A stretch of 64,000 nt of DNA from Gari tellinella (lineage: Eukaryota; Mollusca; Bivalvia; Cardiida; Psammobiidae), in contig OV277864.1 of the NCBI GenBank assembly GCA_922989275.2, positions 48,359,550 through 48,423,549 on the forward strand. The letters run 5' to 3'. Positions 33,363 to 43,429 of this stretch are shown one piece after another. Each line of letters opens with the position of its first letter. The stretch's first letter is position 1. The notes under the pieces were generated by a model that saw only the letters and a program-made list of their open reading frames with translations, was not told where the DNA came from and made no database searches. A program made the position numbers and the translations under genes.

Positions 33363-33479
33363 CTCACGGTAACAAAGCTGGTACAGTATAACCTGTCTAA
33401 TCTGAATATCATTCGGTACCAACTGATGATGTAGGATAAAGCAGTGTGCCGGTTAAAGCAGGTTTTAGATAAACAGCCG

Positions 33480-33855
33480 AACTTTGATATTTAAATCTTG
33501 CTTTAGTGGAACGTACCCTTATTTCAAAGTTATAACGTGACCCAGATCAGAGGGCTGCTAAAGGAGTCCATGAGAGGGCTGCTAAAGGAACCCTTTAATC
33601 AGGGTCTGCCCTGCTTGTAATTTCGCAATAAATTGGAACAACCCTGAATAATCAAAAATTGACTAGACATTGAAGACTGGAACTGTCCATTTTAAGTATC
33701 CGGGGTAAATGAGTCATTGAGCCCTAGCGACAATAAGGCTTGTCCTTTACAAATAGTTTACCTATGATGAGTGAACTTATCCTAGGCGAACAGTGTAGAC
33801 CTTGATCAGAGGGAGTCCTCTGATCCGGGTATGCACTGTTTATCATTTTAAAATG
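33480..33855. mobile_element. Chimera of M and D fragments
   Basis: M arm (CGAACTTTGATATTTAAATC) joins directly to a D core half (GACCCAGATCAGAGGGCTGC), followed by a second D copy whose core is TAGACCTTGATCAGAGGGAG at about 33800. Confidence 0.65.
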
Positions 33856-33861
33856 CATCAT

Positions 33862-34102
33862 AACGCTTTCAACACTTGATAAACTGTGGGTTTATAATTA
33901 GTTTGCTTTGTGGATCATTGAGTTACCAAAACATGAACCAGTCCAATTGGAATTATGGGTAGTTTAATAAATACTGGTGTAAATTAGCAAACAGTGTAGA
34001 CCAAGATCAGAGGGCTCCTAAAGGAGCCCTCTGATCTGGGTCTACACTGTTTGCAAATGTAATGAGTATATTTTAAATGGTCCATGGTGTTGAAATAGTT
34101 AA
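33862..34102. mobile_element. Family C MITE
   Basis: CTTTCAACACTTGATAAACT to GGTGTTGAAATAGTTAA; core CAAACAGTGTAGACCAAGAT facing GATCTGGGTCTACACTGTTT around a GGCTCC stem. Confidence 0.87.
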
Positions 34103-34326
34103 TATAAGGATACTAGGGGTCATTCATTTAATGAGTTTAAGCAAGATTTTCTTGTATCTTAAACACATTTGTAGCAAAATTGTTTATGAAACAGGGCCCC
34201 AGATCGTTTTTGTTTTATTTAATGTATTGTTATATAGCAGCCCCCATGGATATGACAATTTTCCCCAGCAAATATTAAACTAGTGCTTTTTGTTGCTGCT
34301 TTAATTCTGAAGCTTGCACACTTTAT

Positions 34327-34804
34327 TTAACCTATTATCCCATTACACTATAGCCTGTTTCTAGAATTGAAGATAGGTGAACACTTAAAGCAGATTGAAA
34401 GTAAAAGTAGAATGCGCCTTAAGGCACATTCTGCTTTACTTTTAACCTGCTTTAAGTTAAATTCTGCTAGGATAAAGAAATATTTCTTATGGTACATACT
34501 CATATAAAATTGTGTAAAAAAATTAAAGTAAAGTAAATTATTTTCTTGAGAGGAGAAAAATAATTAACCCTTAGCCTGCCACTCACGACTATAGCTCCAT
34601 ATGCAAACAGCTTGGATCCGGATGAGACGCCGAGTAACTCGGCGTCTCATCGGGATCCAAGCTGTTTGACACTCGGACAACATTTTCAGCAATTTTGAGC
34701 AACTTTGAAGCACTTTGAAACTTGAAGCAGACGAGAAATATAGCAGACGACAATTTATTTGGCGGGCTAAGGGTTAAAGGGGTATTTATAGGGTAATGGG
34801 TTAA
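34327..34804. mobile_element. Family A MITE with a family E MITE inserted in it
   Basis: Reverse A copy from TTAACCTATTATCCCATTAC to TATAGGGTAATGGGTTAA. E (34564-34777, 214 bp) has exact TTAA on both sides inside the AAATAA-TTAA-AGGGG segment that is continuous in other A copies. Confidence 0.92.
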
Positions 34805-34815
34805 TAACTTTTTGA

Positions 34816-35032
34816 CTTAACTCCTTCACTGACATGACTCGTTGCTATCTGCTTATCAAATTTCAATTTTTAGGCAAACTGACTTTAGTATCATTTGTAA
34901 AGAGAGTCGAAAAGTTTTGATCCTGATCATACATCGATTTTGATCCTGATCAGACATCGAATAACTCAGTCTGACCAGGATCAAGATGGTTTGCAAATGA
35001 TTATTGTACTTGGTTATACAGTGAAGGGGTTA
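34816..35032. mobile_element. Family E MITE, variant
   Basis: TTAACTCCTTCACTGACATG to TATACAGTGAAGGGGTTAA; the core region has a duplicated TTTTGATCCTGATCA and faces TGACCAGGATCAAGATGGTT. Confidence 0.75.
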
Positions 35033-35226
35033 AAGAGCAAACTATATGCTTGTAGAAATGTGTTACGTGATAAGTCAATTGTGGCAGTCAGTTTGCTGCC
35101 ATTGGTTGTCCAACCAAGAAAGAGCGGGAACAGTATCATGATTTTGGCCAAGTTTTATAAGCAGTTAGATTGGCTTAGAGCCCTTTTGTTGCCAAATAAA
35201 TGCCAAAGTATCACTTTCCCTAGATG

Positions 35227-35478
35227 GTACAGTGGAGAATCTGTTATTCTTTCCCGTTTAAACGCAAACGTACGCAAACGCAAAACACTAAAACGTAGAA
35301 AAGAACAACTTTTGGACAATTCTGATAATTCTTGTTTATCTTGGTGGCAAACAGTTTGGAGCCTGATCAGATGCCTGGTTACCCGGCGTCTGATCTGGCT
35401 CCAAACTGTTTGCACTGCAAATAATAGTTTTAGCGTAAACGCGTTTATTGGGAAAGAATAACAGATTCTCCACTGTAT
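35227..35478. mobile_element. Family N MITE with TA target duplication
   Basis: TACAGTGGAGAATCTGTTAT to ATAACAGATTCTCCACTGTA, a TIR of about 27 bp flanked by TA, which suggests a Tc1/mariner-type relation. Interior contains GCAAACGTACGCAAACGCAA and an E/H-type hairpin core (CAAACAGTTTGGAGCCTGAT). No transposase. Confidence 0.88.
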
Positions 35479-35699
35479 GTATAGTCATCTTGACAAGTCC
35501 TATCCAGACATACCAAAATATTTCACCAATTGACCTTGGCCTTGAGGTGTTGTTTTCTACCTGGATCACTTGACGCCAGATCAAGGTACGAAAAGGACTT
35601 GAGTTCAGATACCATAGTCTTAGAGGGTGCCTAGTTAAATGAATCAATGCAATCAACAGAAACACTGTTGACCATTTGAAACAGGCAATATTGTTACAA

Positions 35700-36323
35700 C
35701 TCTAGCAACAAGTATACTTGTCATGAACAAACAGTGTGCCTGTTAAGAATACACTTGTCCTATGCAAACAGTGTAGACCCTGATCAGAGGGCTCCTGCAC
35801 TGTTTGTAATATATTTTTAAAATCAACCCTAAATAGTCAAAAGTGGACTGGACTTAGTCTGAAATCTGAATTCTCCATTAAAAGTTTCAGGGGTGAATGA
35901 GAATTTGGGATAGGTGACCGCTAAATGCAGGATCTGATTATAGTAATACAGAAAGAACCCTCTAGGAGCCTTTTGTATTACTTTTGCATTAATAAGCAAT
36001 TACTGATCTTAAGTTTGATGCTTTATTAGCCAGTTTTATGTCGAGACTGTCCATTTAAAACAGGGCATCACCGCATTCTACTGCTCATCATATACAGTGT
36101 GCCTGTGAGGATTACACTGTCATTAAGTAAAGACTTGTCTTATGCAAACAGTGTAGACTCTTGTCAGAGGGCTCCTATAGGAGCCCTCTGATCAGGGTCT
36201 GCACTGTTTGCCATTTTGCAATATGTTAATATCGACCCTAAATCACAAGCTGGTAGAAATACAGACTGGACTTAATAAGACATGTGAAATGTCCATTCTA
36301 AGTCTTAGGGGTGAATGAGTTAA
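35700..36323. mobile_element. Two family D MITEs
   Basis: About 35700-35905 (core CAAACAGTGTAGACCCTGAT, one arm lost) and 36050-36323 (CAAACAGTGTAGACTCTTGT facing GATCAGGGTCTGCACTGTTT, ending GGGGTGAATGAGTTAA). A B-type hairpin remnant (about 35930-36010) lies between them. Confidence 0.78.
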
Positions 36324-36568
36324 CCCTTTGAAATCTAGTCCTGCATATAGGCGTCCTTTCAAACAGTGTACATGTGAATAGTACACTTGTCCTATGCAAA
36401 CAGTGAAGACCCAGATCAGAGGGCTCCGAAAGGAGCCCTCTGATCAGGGTCTTTACTGTTTGTCATAATGCCAAACATTGACAAAAACAACCCTTAAAGT
36501 CAGAAATGGACTAGAATAAAATGGAAACTAGAATTGTCCATTTAAAGTTTCAGGGAGGAAAGAGTTAA
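36320..36568. mobile_element. Family D TTAA-MITE abutting the previous one
   Basis: TTAACCCTTTGAAATCTAGT to GGGAGGAAAGAGTTAA; core CAAACAGTGAAGACCCAGAT. Its left TTAA is the right TTAA of the preceding D copy. Confidence 0.88.
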
Positions 36569-36640
36569 GCTTTTGAATGGGCAGTAAAACTACATTTTGC
36601 ACATCAGCCAATTTCAACAGCAGACAGCTGCTTTGTGTTT

Positions 36641-36896
36641 GACCCTTTCACCCCATAGAAACGCCTTTTTGCACATTTGACGTATTCCTCCATTGAAAAA
36701 AATAGTTCCAATTTATAAAGTCATAAACATGTACTGAAAGACATACATGTATATTCTAAATTCTAGCAGAAAAATGCTTAAAGCAGGCTGAAAATGAAGC
36801 AGAATGTGTGTTAAGGTGCATTCTGCTTTACTTTCAACCTGCTTTAAGTGGTCGTCAGTCTTCCAAACTAGAAACAGTCTATGAGTAATGGGTTAA
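36641..36896. mobile_element. Family A TTAA-MITE
   Basis: GACCCTTTCACCCCATAGAA to ATGAGTAATGGGTTAA; hairpin GAAAATGAAGCAGAATGTGT. It shares its right TTAA with the following family C copy. Confidence 0.85.
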
Positions 36897-37137
36897 CTCT
36901 TTCAACATCATGGTCCTGTTTATAATGTACTCATTACATTTGCAAATAGTGTAGACCCACTTCAGAGGGCTGCTACGGGAGCCCTCTGATCATGGTCTAC
37001 ACTTTTGTAATTTAGACCAGTATTTATTAAACTACCAAAAATTCCGATTACTGTAGACTGGTTCATGCTTTGGTAAATAAAATGATCCACAAGGGAACCT
37101 AATAACCCACAAGAGTTACTTAGTGTTGAAAGAGTAA
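36893..37137. mobile_element. Family C MITE, reverse orientation
   Basis: TTAACTCTTTCAACATCATG to TTAGTGTTGAAAGAGTAAA; core CAAATAGTGTAGACCCACTT facing GATCATGGTCTACACTTTTG. Confidence 0.87.
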
Positions 37138-37234
37138 ATGAAGCAGTTTTCTATATTTTAATAGCTGAAATGATTGTCAATTCAACTTGTTTTGAGTGTG
37201 TGAGGTACACAGGTTCGCCCCATTACATCTTGGG

Positions 37235-37527
37235 GAATGGTTATCTTGTCCTGTGCAAACAGTGTAGATCCTTATCAGAGGGCTTCAACAGGGATCCTTT
37301 GATCAGTGATTTTACTGTTCATCATTTTGCATTTACAGTCGAAACTCAATTCTTCGAACTCGCTTAAATCAATCATACCCGTATTTCATAAGTTGAATTT
37401 TGACGATTCCATCTTGCATAAGTCAAACATGCCCTTATTTCAGAGTTTAATAGTTGCTAAGCCACGTTTAAACTTTGAGTATGTTCGTACTAATGCAAGT
37501 TTGAAGTATCGAGTTTCGACTGTATTT
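37235..37527. mobile_element. Family D core remnant followed by a family M MITE
   Basis: GCAAACAGTGTAGATCCTTA hairpin, then 37336-37527 M: GTCGAAACTCAATTCTTCGA to AGTATCGAGTTTCGACTGTA with an inexact interior. Confidence 0.7.
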
Positions 37528-37569
37528 TGAGATGAAAAAATCAGATCTTAATAGTAATAGATGGATTTT

Positions 37570-37820
37570 ACTTAACTCATTGAGCCCTAGTGACGCATAT
37601 TTGCGTCGTTTACCAAATGTGTACCTGTGAAGAGTACACTTGTCCTATGCAAACAGTGAAGTCCCTGATAAGAGGGCTCCTGCAGGAGCCCTCTGATCAG
37701 ACTTCACTGTTTGTCATTTTTCAATTTATTACAAAAAACAACCCTAAATAGTCTAAAATGGACCATCCTTTATTGCAAACTGGAATTTTCCATTGGAAGT
37801 TTCAGGGGAAAATGAGTTAA
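37570..37820. mobile_element. Family D TTAA-MITE
   Basis: TTAACTCATTGAGCCCTAGT to GGGGAAAATGAGTTAA; core CAAACAGTGAAGTCCCTGAT. A second right end (AATTGTCCATTGTAAGTTTT) follows. Confidence 0.87.
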
Positions 37821-38151
37821 TAGGAAAATGGAATTGTCCATTGTAAGTTTTCAGAGGTGAATGAGTCAATATTGAAATGTTCACATGCCTGGTTATATAA
37901 TTTGTCCTGTTGTGTTTTATAAACCACAGATCAGGATTTATACAAAACGTTGTTTAGGATTTATACACGATGTGGTTTATCGATACATAAATATATTTTT
38001 TGTCTTCTCATTGCATTTGAAAAATAAATAAATGGAATGAATTTTAAATGATTTTGTGTTTGTATGTTGAGCCTTTTCCAATTTAAAGTTTACATCTACT
38101 CTTGAGGGAATTGTTCCGCAAATATTTAACGAGAGCACCGCAAATGGTACA

Positions 38152-38374
38152 TACAGTGGATAATCTGTTATTCTTTCCCAATAAACGCGTTTACGCTAAA
38201 ACTATTATTTGCAGTGCAAACAGCTTGGAGCCAGATCAGACTCCAAACTATTTGCCACCAAGATAAACAAGAATTATCAGAATTGTCCAAAAATTGTTCT
38301 ATTCTACGTTTTAGTGCTTTGCGTTTGCGTACGTTTGCGTTTAAAAGGGAAAGAATAACAGATTCTCCACTGTA
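38152..38374. mobile_element. Family N MITE, opposite orientation to 35227-35478
   Basis: TACAGTGGATAATCTGTTAT to ATAACAGATTCTCCACTGTA, flanked by TA. Interior is the reverse complement of the 35.3-kb copy (GCGTTTGCGTACGTTTGCGT) with a partly deleted hairpin core. Confidence 0.87.
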
Positions 38375-38617
38375 ATACATCCACTGGCAAACAAGCCTTT
38401 TATAGCATACCTGACGAGGCAGATTACTAGATGCAACTTCAAATCGAATGAACCTAAAAATTGACACGGCTTCAGATATTGATGTATATAATACATCAAT
38501 AAATTAATTATTAATATATTAAATGAAGTTTCATAAATATCCTACAGTTTTCTGGAAAAACTCTGGACAAGCCAAATGTTTGTTTTACACACCCATTAAA
38601 GATACCTGGCTCCATGC

Positions 38618-38740
38618 TTATAAAGCGTTTCGATTCGAATCCGAGAATGTTTTCAAACTTCTGCTCACATCTGACCTATTAAAAGCCTAAGAATAATCTC
38701 ACTCATCTTAAATGCTTTATATAGGCAGAGACCCTGGTTT
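38618..38740. mobile_element. Family J MITE, degraded
   Basis: GGCTCCATGCTTATAAAGCG, then CACATCTGACCTATTAAAAG and ATGCTTTATATAGGCAGAGA. Confidence 0.6.
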
Positions 38741-38867
38741 CGTATAATATGCATAAGCTGAACAGTTCTGTTTTGTATTATAATGGTATTTAGGCAGCTG
38801 TAAGCTTAAATCAAAGTAAAGCATGCTTTACCGTCATCCTGTTTTAACATCCAGCTACCTTCAACCC

Positions 38868-39095
38868 TTTCCTCTATAGACGGGCCTTATAGCGCATGCA
38901 ATTTAATCCTCCACTGAAGAATATACCGATAGTTCCAATTTATACAGTTAAGAATATGTATCATTAGAAATATTTTCTTTATTCCATCAGATTATAGCTT
39001 AAAGCAGGCTGAAAGTAAAGCACAATGTGACTTTAGGCGCATTCCATTTTACTTTCAACCTACTATAAATGGAAAACGATCTGTAAAACTAGCAA
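38868..39095. mobile_element. Family A MITE, right end lost
   Basis: CAACCCTTTCCTCTATAGAC, ATTTAATCCTCCACTGAAGA and hairpin GAAAGTAAAGCACAATGTGA; it runs into the G element at 39099. Confidence 0.75.
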
Positions 39096-39098
39096 CAG

Positions 39099-40319
39099 GG
39101 GCCCCGTTTCATAAAACTTTGTACGACAAAAATAGTCGTAAGTCAAAACTTTACAAGAGCTGTCGGAGAACAGCAAAGCTCGCCTAATTAAACCTTTCTT
39201 AAATAGGTAACTATCAAAAGAAAAGTGTATCAGTACATTGATATTCAAGCTCCATTCAAAATATCAACTTCCTAATGCAAATATGTCATGTAGTATAAGT
39301 GCATTCCAACACTTACTCCTTAACTAACTTTGAAATTTCAGTCCCAAAACTCTAAGTCCACAAAAGGTGAAATTTTGATTAAATTTAAACTTTTAAAAAA
39401 AATTAACTACGCAACATCAATGTTCAATCCACAGGGCACCTCCAATCCAAATATCAGCTTCCTAATACAAATATTTCATGTAGTATTGGTGCATTACAAC
39501 TCTTACCCCAAAACTTTAACCATGAGAAATCAGCCGAAAAACTTAAGTCCTCAACAGGTGAAATTTTGACTAAATTTAAAAAAAATTTAAATTTAAACTA
39601 CACAACATCAATGTTCAACCCACAGGGCACCTCCAATCCCACTATCAGCTTTCTTATACAAATATTTCATGTAGTATTAGTGCATTACAACACTTACCCC
39701 AAAACTTTAACCATGAGAAATCAGCCGAAAAACCTAAGTCCACAAAAGGTGAAATTTTGACTGAATTTAAACCTTTTTTTTTTAATTTTAACTACGCAAC
39801 ATCAATGTTCAACCCACAGGGCACCTCCATTCCAAATATCAGCTTCCTAATACAAATATTTCATGTAGTATTAGTGCATAACAACACTTACCCCAAAACT
39901 TTAACCACGAGAAATCAGCCGAAAAACCCAAGTCCACAAAAGGTGAAATTTTGACTAAATTTAAACTTTTTTTTTAATTTTAACTACACAACATAAATGT
40001 TCAACCCACAGGGCACCTCCAAACCAAATATCAGCTTCCTAATGCAAATATTTCATGATGTATACAGTATTAGTGCATTACAACACTTACCCCAAAACTT
40101 TAACCATAAAAACCGACGCCGGGGTGATTCCATAAGCCCCCCCATTCTCCGAATCTAATCCTTTTTGTGGCATCTCTTTGGCATCGTCTTGAAAAGACGA
40201 TTCCAAAGAGACATCACAAGACAGGATTAGATGGAGAAATTAATAAAAATTTAACCTTTATAATGACTTGCAATAACATTTATTGTACGAAGTTTTATGA
40301 AACGGGCCTCAGGTTATCA
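39099..40319. mobile_element. Family G MITE split by a tandem-repeat composite element
   Basis: Left G arm GGGGCCCCGTTTCATAAAAC to AGTCAAAACTTTA; right part TCTAATCCTTTTTGTGGCAT to AGTTTTATGAAACGGGCC. The inserted segment is 39154-40152. Confidence 0.82.
39154..40152 (+). mobile_element. Composite element with about 191-bp tandem repeats
   Basis: Begins near GAGCTGTCGGAGAACAGC and ends near CCCCCCATTCTCCGAA. Between these, about four units share AGGTGAAATTTTGA (about 39366, 39557, 39748, 39941) with CACAGGGCACCTCCAATCC and CAGCTTCCTAATACAAATAT. Short open frames in each unit repeat the same peptide and reflect the repeat, not genes. Resembles oyster pearl-type, Helitron-like non-autonomous elements. 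Confidence 0.75.
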
Positions 40320-40486
40320 GGTAAGGGTAACTAATTAATGCCTAGTATTAATACATCATTACAGAATACATGTACTTAACTGGTTATTACGCAGACACTC
40401 TTTGAAGCAGCATTCCTCTACAGACTAAAGATTGCTCAACTCGGGAGCTTTCAAATTCTGCTTTACTTGTGTCTATATTTACCTAT

Positions 40487-40756
40487 CTTTAACTCTTTAC
40501 TCCATAGATATGCATTTCTGAAGAAAATAGTTCCATTTAAAAATTTATACAGTACTGAATATGTAGTTCCATTTAAATATTTATACAGTACTGAATATGA
40601 ATCATCAATATTTTCTATTTTTGCGCAGGTGATAGCTGAAAGCAGGCTGAACGTAAAGCAGAAGGCATCCTAAGGTGCATTATGCTTTACTTTCAATCTG
40701 CTTTTAGTGGTCACCTGTCTTCAATACTAGAATCAGACTATGAAGTAAAGGGTTAC
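40487..40756. mobile_element. Family A MITE with local duplication
   Basis: TTTAACTCTTTACTCCATAG to ATGAAGTAAAGGGTTA; hairpin GAACGTAAAGCAGAAGGCAT. GTTCCATTTAAA-ATTTATACAGTACTGAATATG is duplicated near 40530-40600. Confidence 0.78.
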
Positions 40757-40799
40757 AGATAGCAATGCTGTTTCAATGAATGGTCACTTGAGCAAAGTT

Positions 40800-41085
40800 T
40801 TAACTGTTTTACGGGTCATTATTTCTCTCTTAAAGGATTTTCAACAAGTACAAAGTCTCATCATTTGTATAAACCTTTTAATTTCACAATTCTCTGCCTA
40901 GCTTTCTATTCCAACATTATTTCTAATGCATAAAATTGTCAATGTAGTGCAATATGACAAACAGTGCAGACCCTGATCAGAGGGCTCTGATCTGGATATT
41001 CACCGATTGCATAGGAAAAATGTACTCTTCTCGCGTACAATGTTTGGAAAGGATGCATATAAGTGCCTAGGGTTCAAAGATTGAA
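40800..41085. mobile_element. Family D MITE, reverse and degraded
   Basis: GACAAACAGTGCAGACCCTG core, right part TAGGAAAAATGTACTCTTCT and GTGCCTAGGGTTCAAAGATT. Confidence 0.65.
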
Positions 41086-41383
41086 ATATTTATCTTTATC
41101 TAGAGCTCTGCCACTTAGCATTGAATTATACAGAACTGCAGCACTCGATTTGACTAGATAATCTAAACCAATATGCAACAGCAATGTTGATAGCAGTTAT
41201 GGTTACTTAGGCCTTTACACACTTCTACAATCAGTCGGCACTATCCCAGACACAGAAGATGATTCATGTACAGTAAAACCCCTCTTTAACGACCGATGAA
41301 TTGTACTGTTGGGTGCACATAGTAGTGTACATTAGTTTTGTCTTTTAGTAAGATTCTTCACAACATAATGGCCAATGTTGTTG

Positions 41384-41481
41384 TCAGAGGTGACTTATGT
41401 TGTTGAAGTGACTTGTATGGAGGTTATCCTTCATTCCATCAGCCTCATGAATGTCTGGGAGGAGCATCAGTGAAGGCGTAC
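41384..41481 (-). CDS. Candidate terminal exon, unidentified gene
   Basis: Minus-strand acceptor TAATTTTCAG followed by 98 nt open in one frame only, reading TPSLMLLPDIHEADGMKDNL and then HTSHFNNISHL before a TGA stop. Entry phase is the same as for 42969-43036. The segment is not part of any repeat family seen here. Function unknown; could also be chance open sequence. Confidence 0.3.
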
Positions 41482-41572
41482 CTGAAAATTATACGATAAA
41501 CCATAAACCTCACTTTTTATGGCAATTTGAATATGCTCTTACGCATGTACTCTTCCCATAACAAATATAAAT

Positions 41573-42031
41573 TAACCTTCAATTTATTCCTCCACTAAAG
41601 AAAACATTTACGCTGTATACAGTCAGGAATATGTGCCTTAACTCTTTCCTCCCTAAAACTTCAAATGGACAATCCCAATTTCTGTTTTAGTCCAGTCCAT
41701 TTCTGACCTTTAAGGGTTGTTTTTATCAATGTTTTGCATTATGACAAACAGTGAAGACCCAGATCAGAGGGCTCCGTAAGGAGCCCTCTGATCTGGGTTT
41801 TCACTGTTTGCATAGGACAGTGCACTTTTCACATGTATACTGTTTGAAAAGGACGCCTATATGCGGGACTAGGGTTCAAAGGGTTAAGAAATATTTTCTA
41901 TAGCCTATCAGATGGTAGCTAGTAGACAAAGTAAAGTAGAATGTGCCGTAAGGCACATTATGCTTTACTTTCAACCTGCTTTAAGTGGCCATGTCTTCAA
42001 ATCTGGATACAAGTTATATGCTAGTGGGTTT
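41573..42031. mobile_element. Family A MITE with a family D MITE inserted at TTAA
   Basis: A continues as AATATGTGCC-TTAA-GAAATATT. The D copy (41638-41887, reverse, core CAAACAGTGAAGACCCAGAT) has TTAA at both ends. The intact site ATGTATCTTAAGAAATATT is present in the A copy at 42484-42728. Confidence 0.92.
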
Positions 42032-42059
42032 AAACAATGCTGCCACAGAGAACAGTATC

Positions 42060-42305
42060 ATGCTCCTTAATCCTTTCCTCAACAGAAGCACACCTCTACA
42101 TATCTCCTGTACATACATTATACAACAAATGATGAGACGAAGAATGTGCTAAATACAAAGGCATATGCCTAAATCCTATATCTAAAGCAGACTGAAAGTA
42201 AAGTAGAATTCAACTTTTTTAAGGCGCATTCTGGTTTTCTTTCAACCTATTTAAGGTTCTCACCTGTCTTAAAAACTAGAAACATGCTAAGGGATTAAGG
42301 GTTGA
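42060..42305. mobile_element. Family A MITE, degraded
   Basis: TTAATCCTTTCCTCAACAGA, hairpin GAAAGTAAAGTAGAATTCAA, and CATGCTAAGGGATTAAGGGT at the right. Confidence 0.65.
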
Positions 42306-42483
42306 GACTTGTTTTAATAGTTTCATCCAAAAGGACAGCTTATGTCAAATCCCATATGTACCAAGCGGATTTCGAAATTATATTTGGATGCAACTTTATT
42401 AAACAAATCAGTTCGGTACCGGATTACTTGGCGTCTAATCAGGCTTCTTACTTTTCAATGGACATAGAGTCAAAGCCTGTATT

Positions 42484-42728
42484 AACCTATTACCTCATAA
42501 ATATGCCTTTAATTTATTCATACACTAAGGAAAATAGTTCCACTTTTCTTTATACAGTCATAAATATGTATCTTAAGAAATATTGTCTGTATTCTAGCAG
42601 ATGGTAGCTTAAAGCAGGCTGAAAGTAAAGCAGAATGTGCCTTAAGGCACATTCTGCTTTACTTTCAACCTGCTTTAAGTTGTAACCTATCTTCAATAAT
42701 AGAAACAGGCCATGGGGTAATGGGCTAA
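42484..42728. mobile_element. Family A TTAA-MITE, well preserved
   Basis: TTAACCTATTACCTCATAAA to CATGGGGTAATGGGCTAA; full hairpin GAAAGTAAAGCAGAATGTGC with CCTTAAGG turn. Serves as an uninterrupted reference for the D-in-A insertion. A B-type hairpin (about 42770-42832) follows. Confidence 0.9.
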
Positions 42729-42968
42729 GCAACCCAAAACCCATTAGCAGTTTCTTATATAGATGGCTAAATGCAAAAAGTTCTTGCAGGAGCTTTTTTG
42801 CATTGATATAGTCCTGCATTTAGCATTTACCTGTCTCTGGTTTCCTGTATGCTTCCTCAAGGAAAGTATGCTCAATACAAGTTTGTAATTGTTCTAGCAC
42901 AAAATTAGGTTTTTTATCAAATATTGTCTTCCACATTGTACAATATTCATCAATAATCTTACCTTAGC

Positions 42969-43036
42969 CTATTTGTCTATCATAAGCTGGACATTTCCTC
43001 CCAGAGCCAGTCCACTCAACGTCTCAGACGAGAAAC
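42969..43036 (-). CDS. Candidate terminal exon, unidentified gene
   Basis: Minus-strand acceptor ATCATTTCAG followed by 68 nt open in one frame only: FSSETLSGLALGGNVQLMID, then K and a TAG stop. The first two bases complete a split codon (needs a phase-1 upstream exon). No family recognised. Shares its entry phase with the candidate at 41384-41481, so they could be alternative last exons. Confidence 0.3.
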
Positions 43037-43053
43037 CTGAAATGATTACAATA

Positions 43054-43325
43054 TACAGTGATCCCTCTCTACAACAACACGGATTGTGTGTGATATCAGA
43101 GCGATTTGTTACAGAGAAAGAAAAATAATTCCTTTAGAGTACATTTGCAAACAGTTTGAACCCAGATCAGATGACATGTAAAGTGGCGTCTGATCGGGGT
43201 TCAAACTGTTCGTCAGTCTTTGTCTTTATGCTTCTTCTGTGTAAATGTCCAAATATGTAACTTTGAGAAACAAGCACTGCATGCGGTCCTAAGTCACTCA
43301 TCAGTATTAAACTGGTCACGCATAA
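43054..43325. mobile_element. Family H MITE, right end degraded
   Basis: TACAGTGATCCCTCTCTACA; core CAAACAGTTTGAACCCAGAT facing CGGGGTTCAAACTGTTCG. Confidence 0.75.
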
Positions 43326-43429
43326 ACAGAACTTTTTTAGGGCAGGCTGCTGCTTAAGGCAAGATACCAGTAAAGCAGAAAGCCCCAGTATGAGTAAGCT
43401 CCTCGCTTATGCTACCATCTAGTTCTAAC

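Noticed and set aside
34940..35461. 173-codon + strand open frame
   Set aside because: It runs through the end of an E MITE and through the TIR and hairpin of the N MITE at 35227-35478; the translation mirrors repeats and matches no protein family.
39330..39954. Three consecutive similar open frames resembling a small tandem gene family
   Set aside because: They coincide with the 191-bp tandem units of a composite transposon and share its boundaries; no start-site context or family match.
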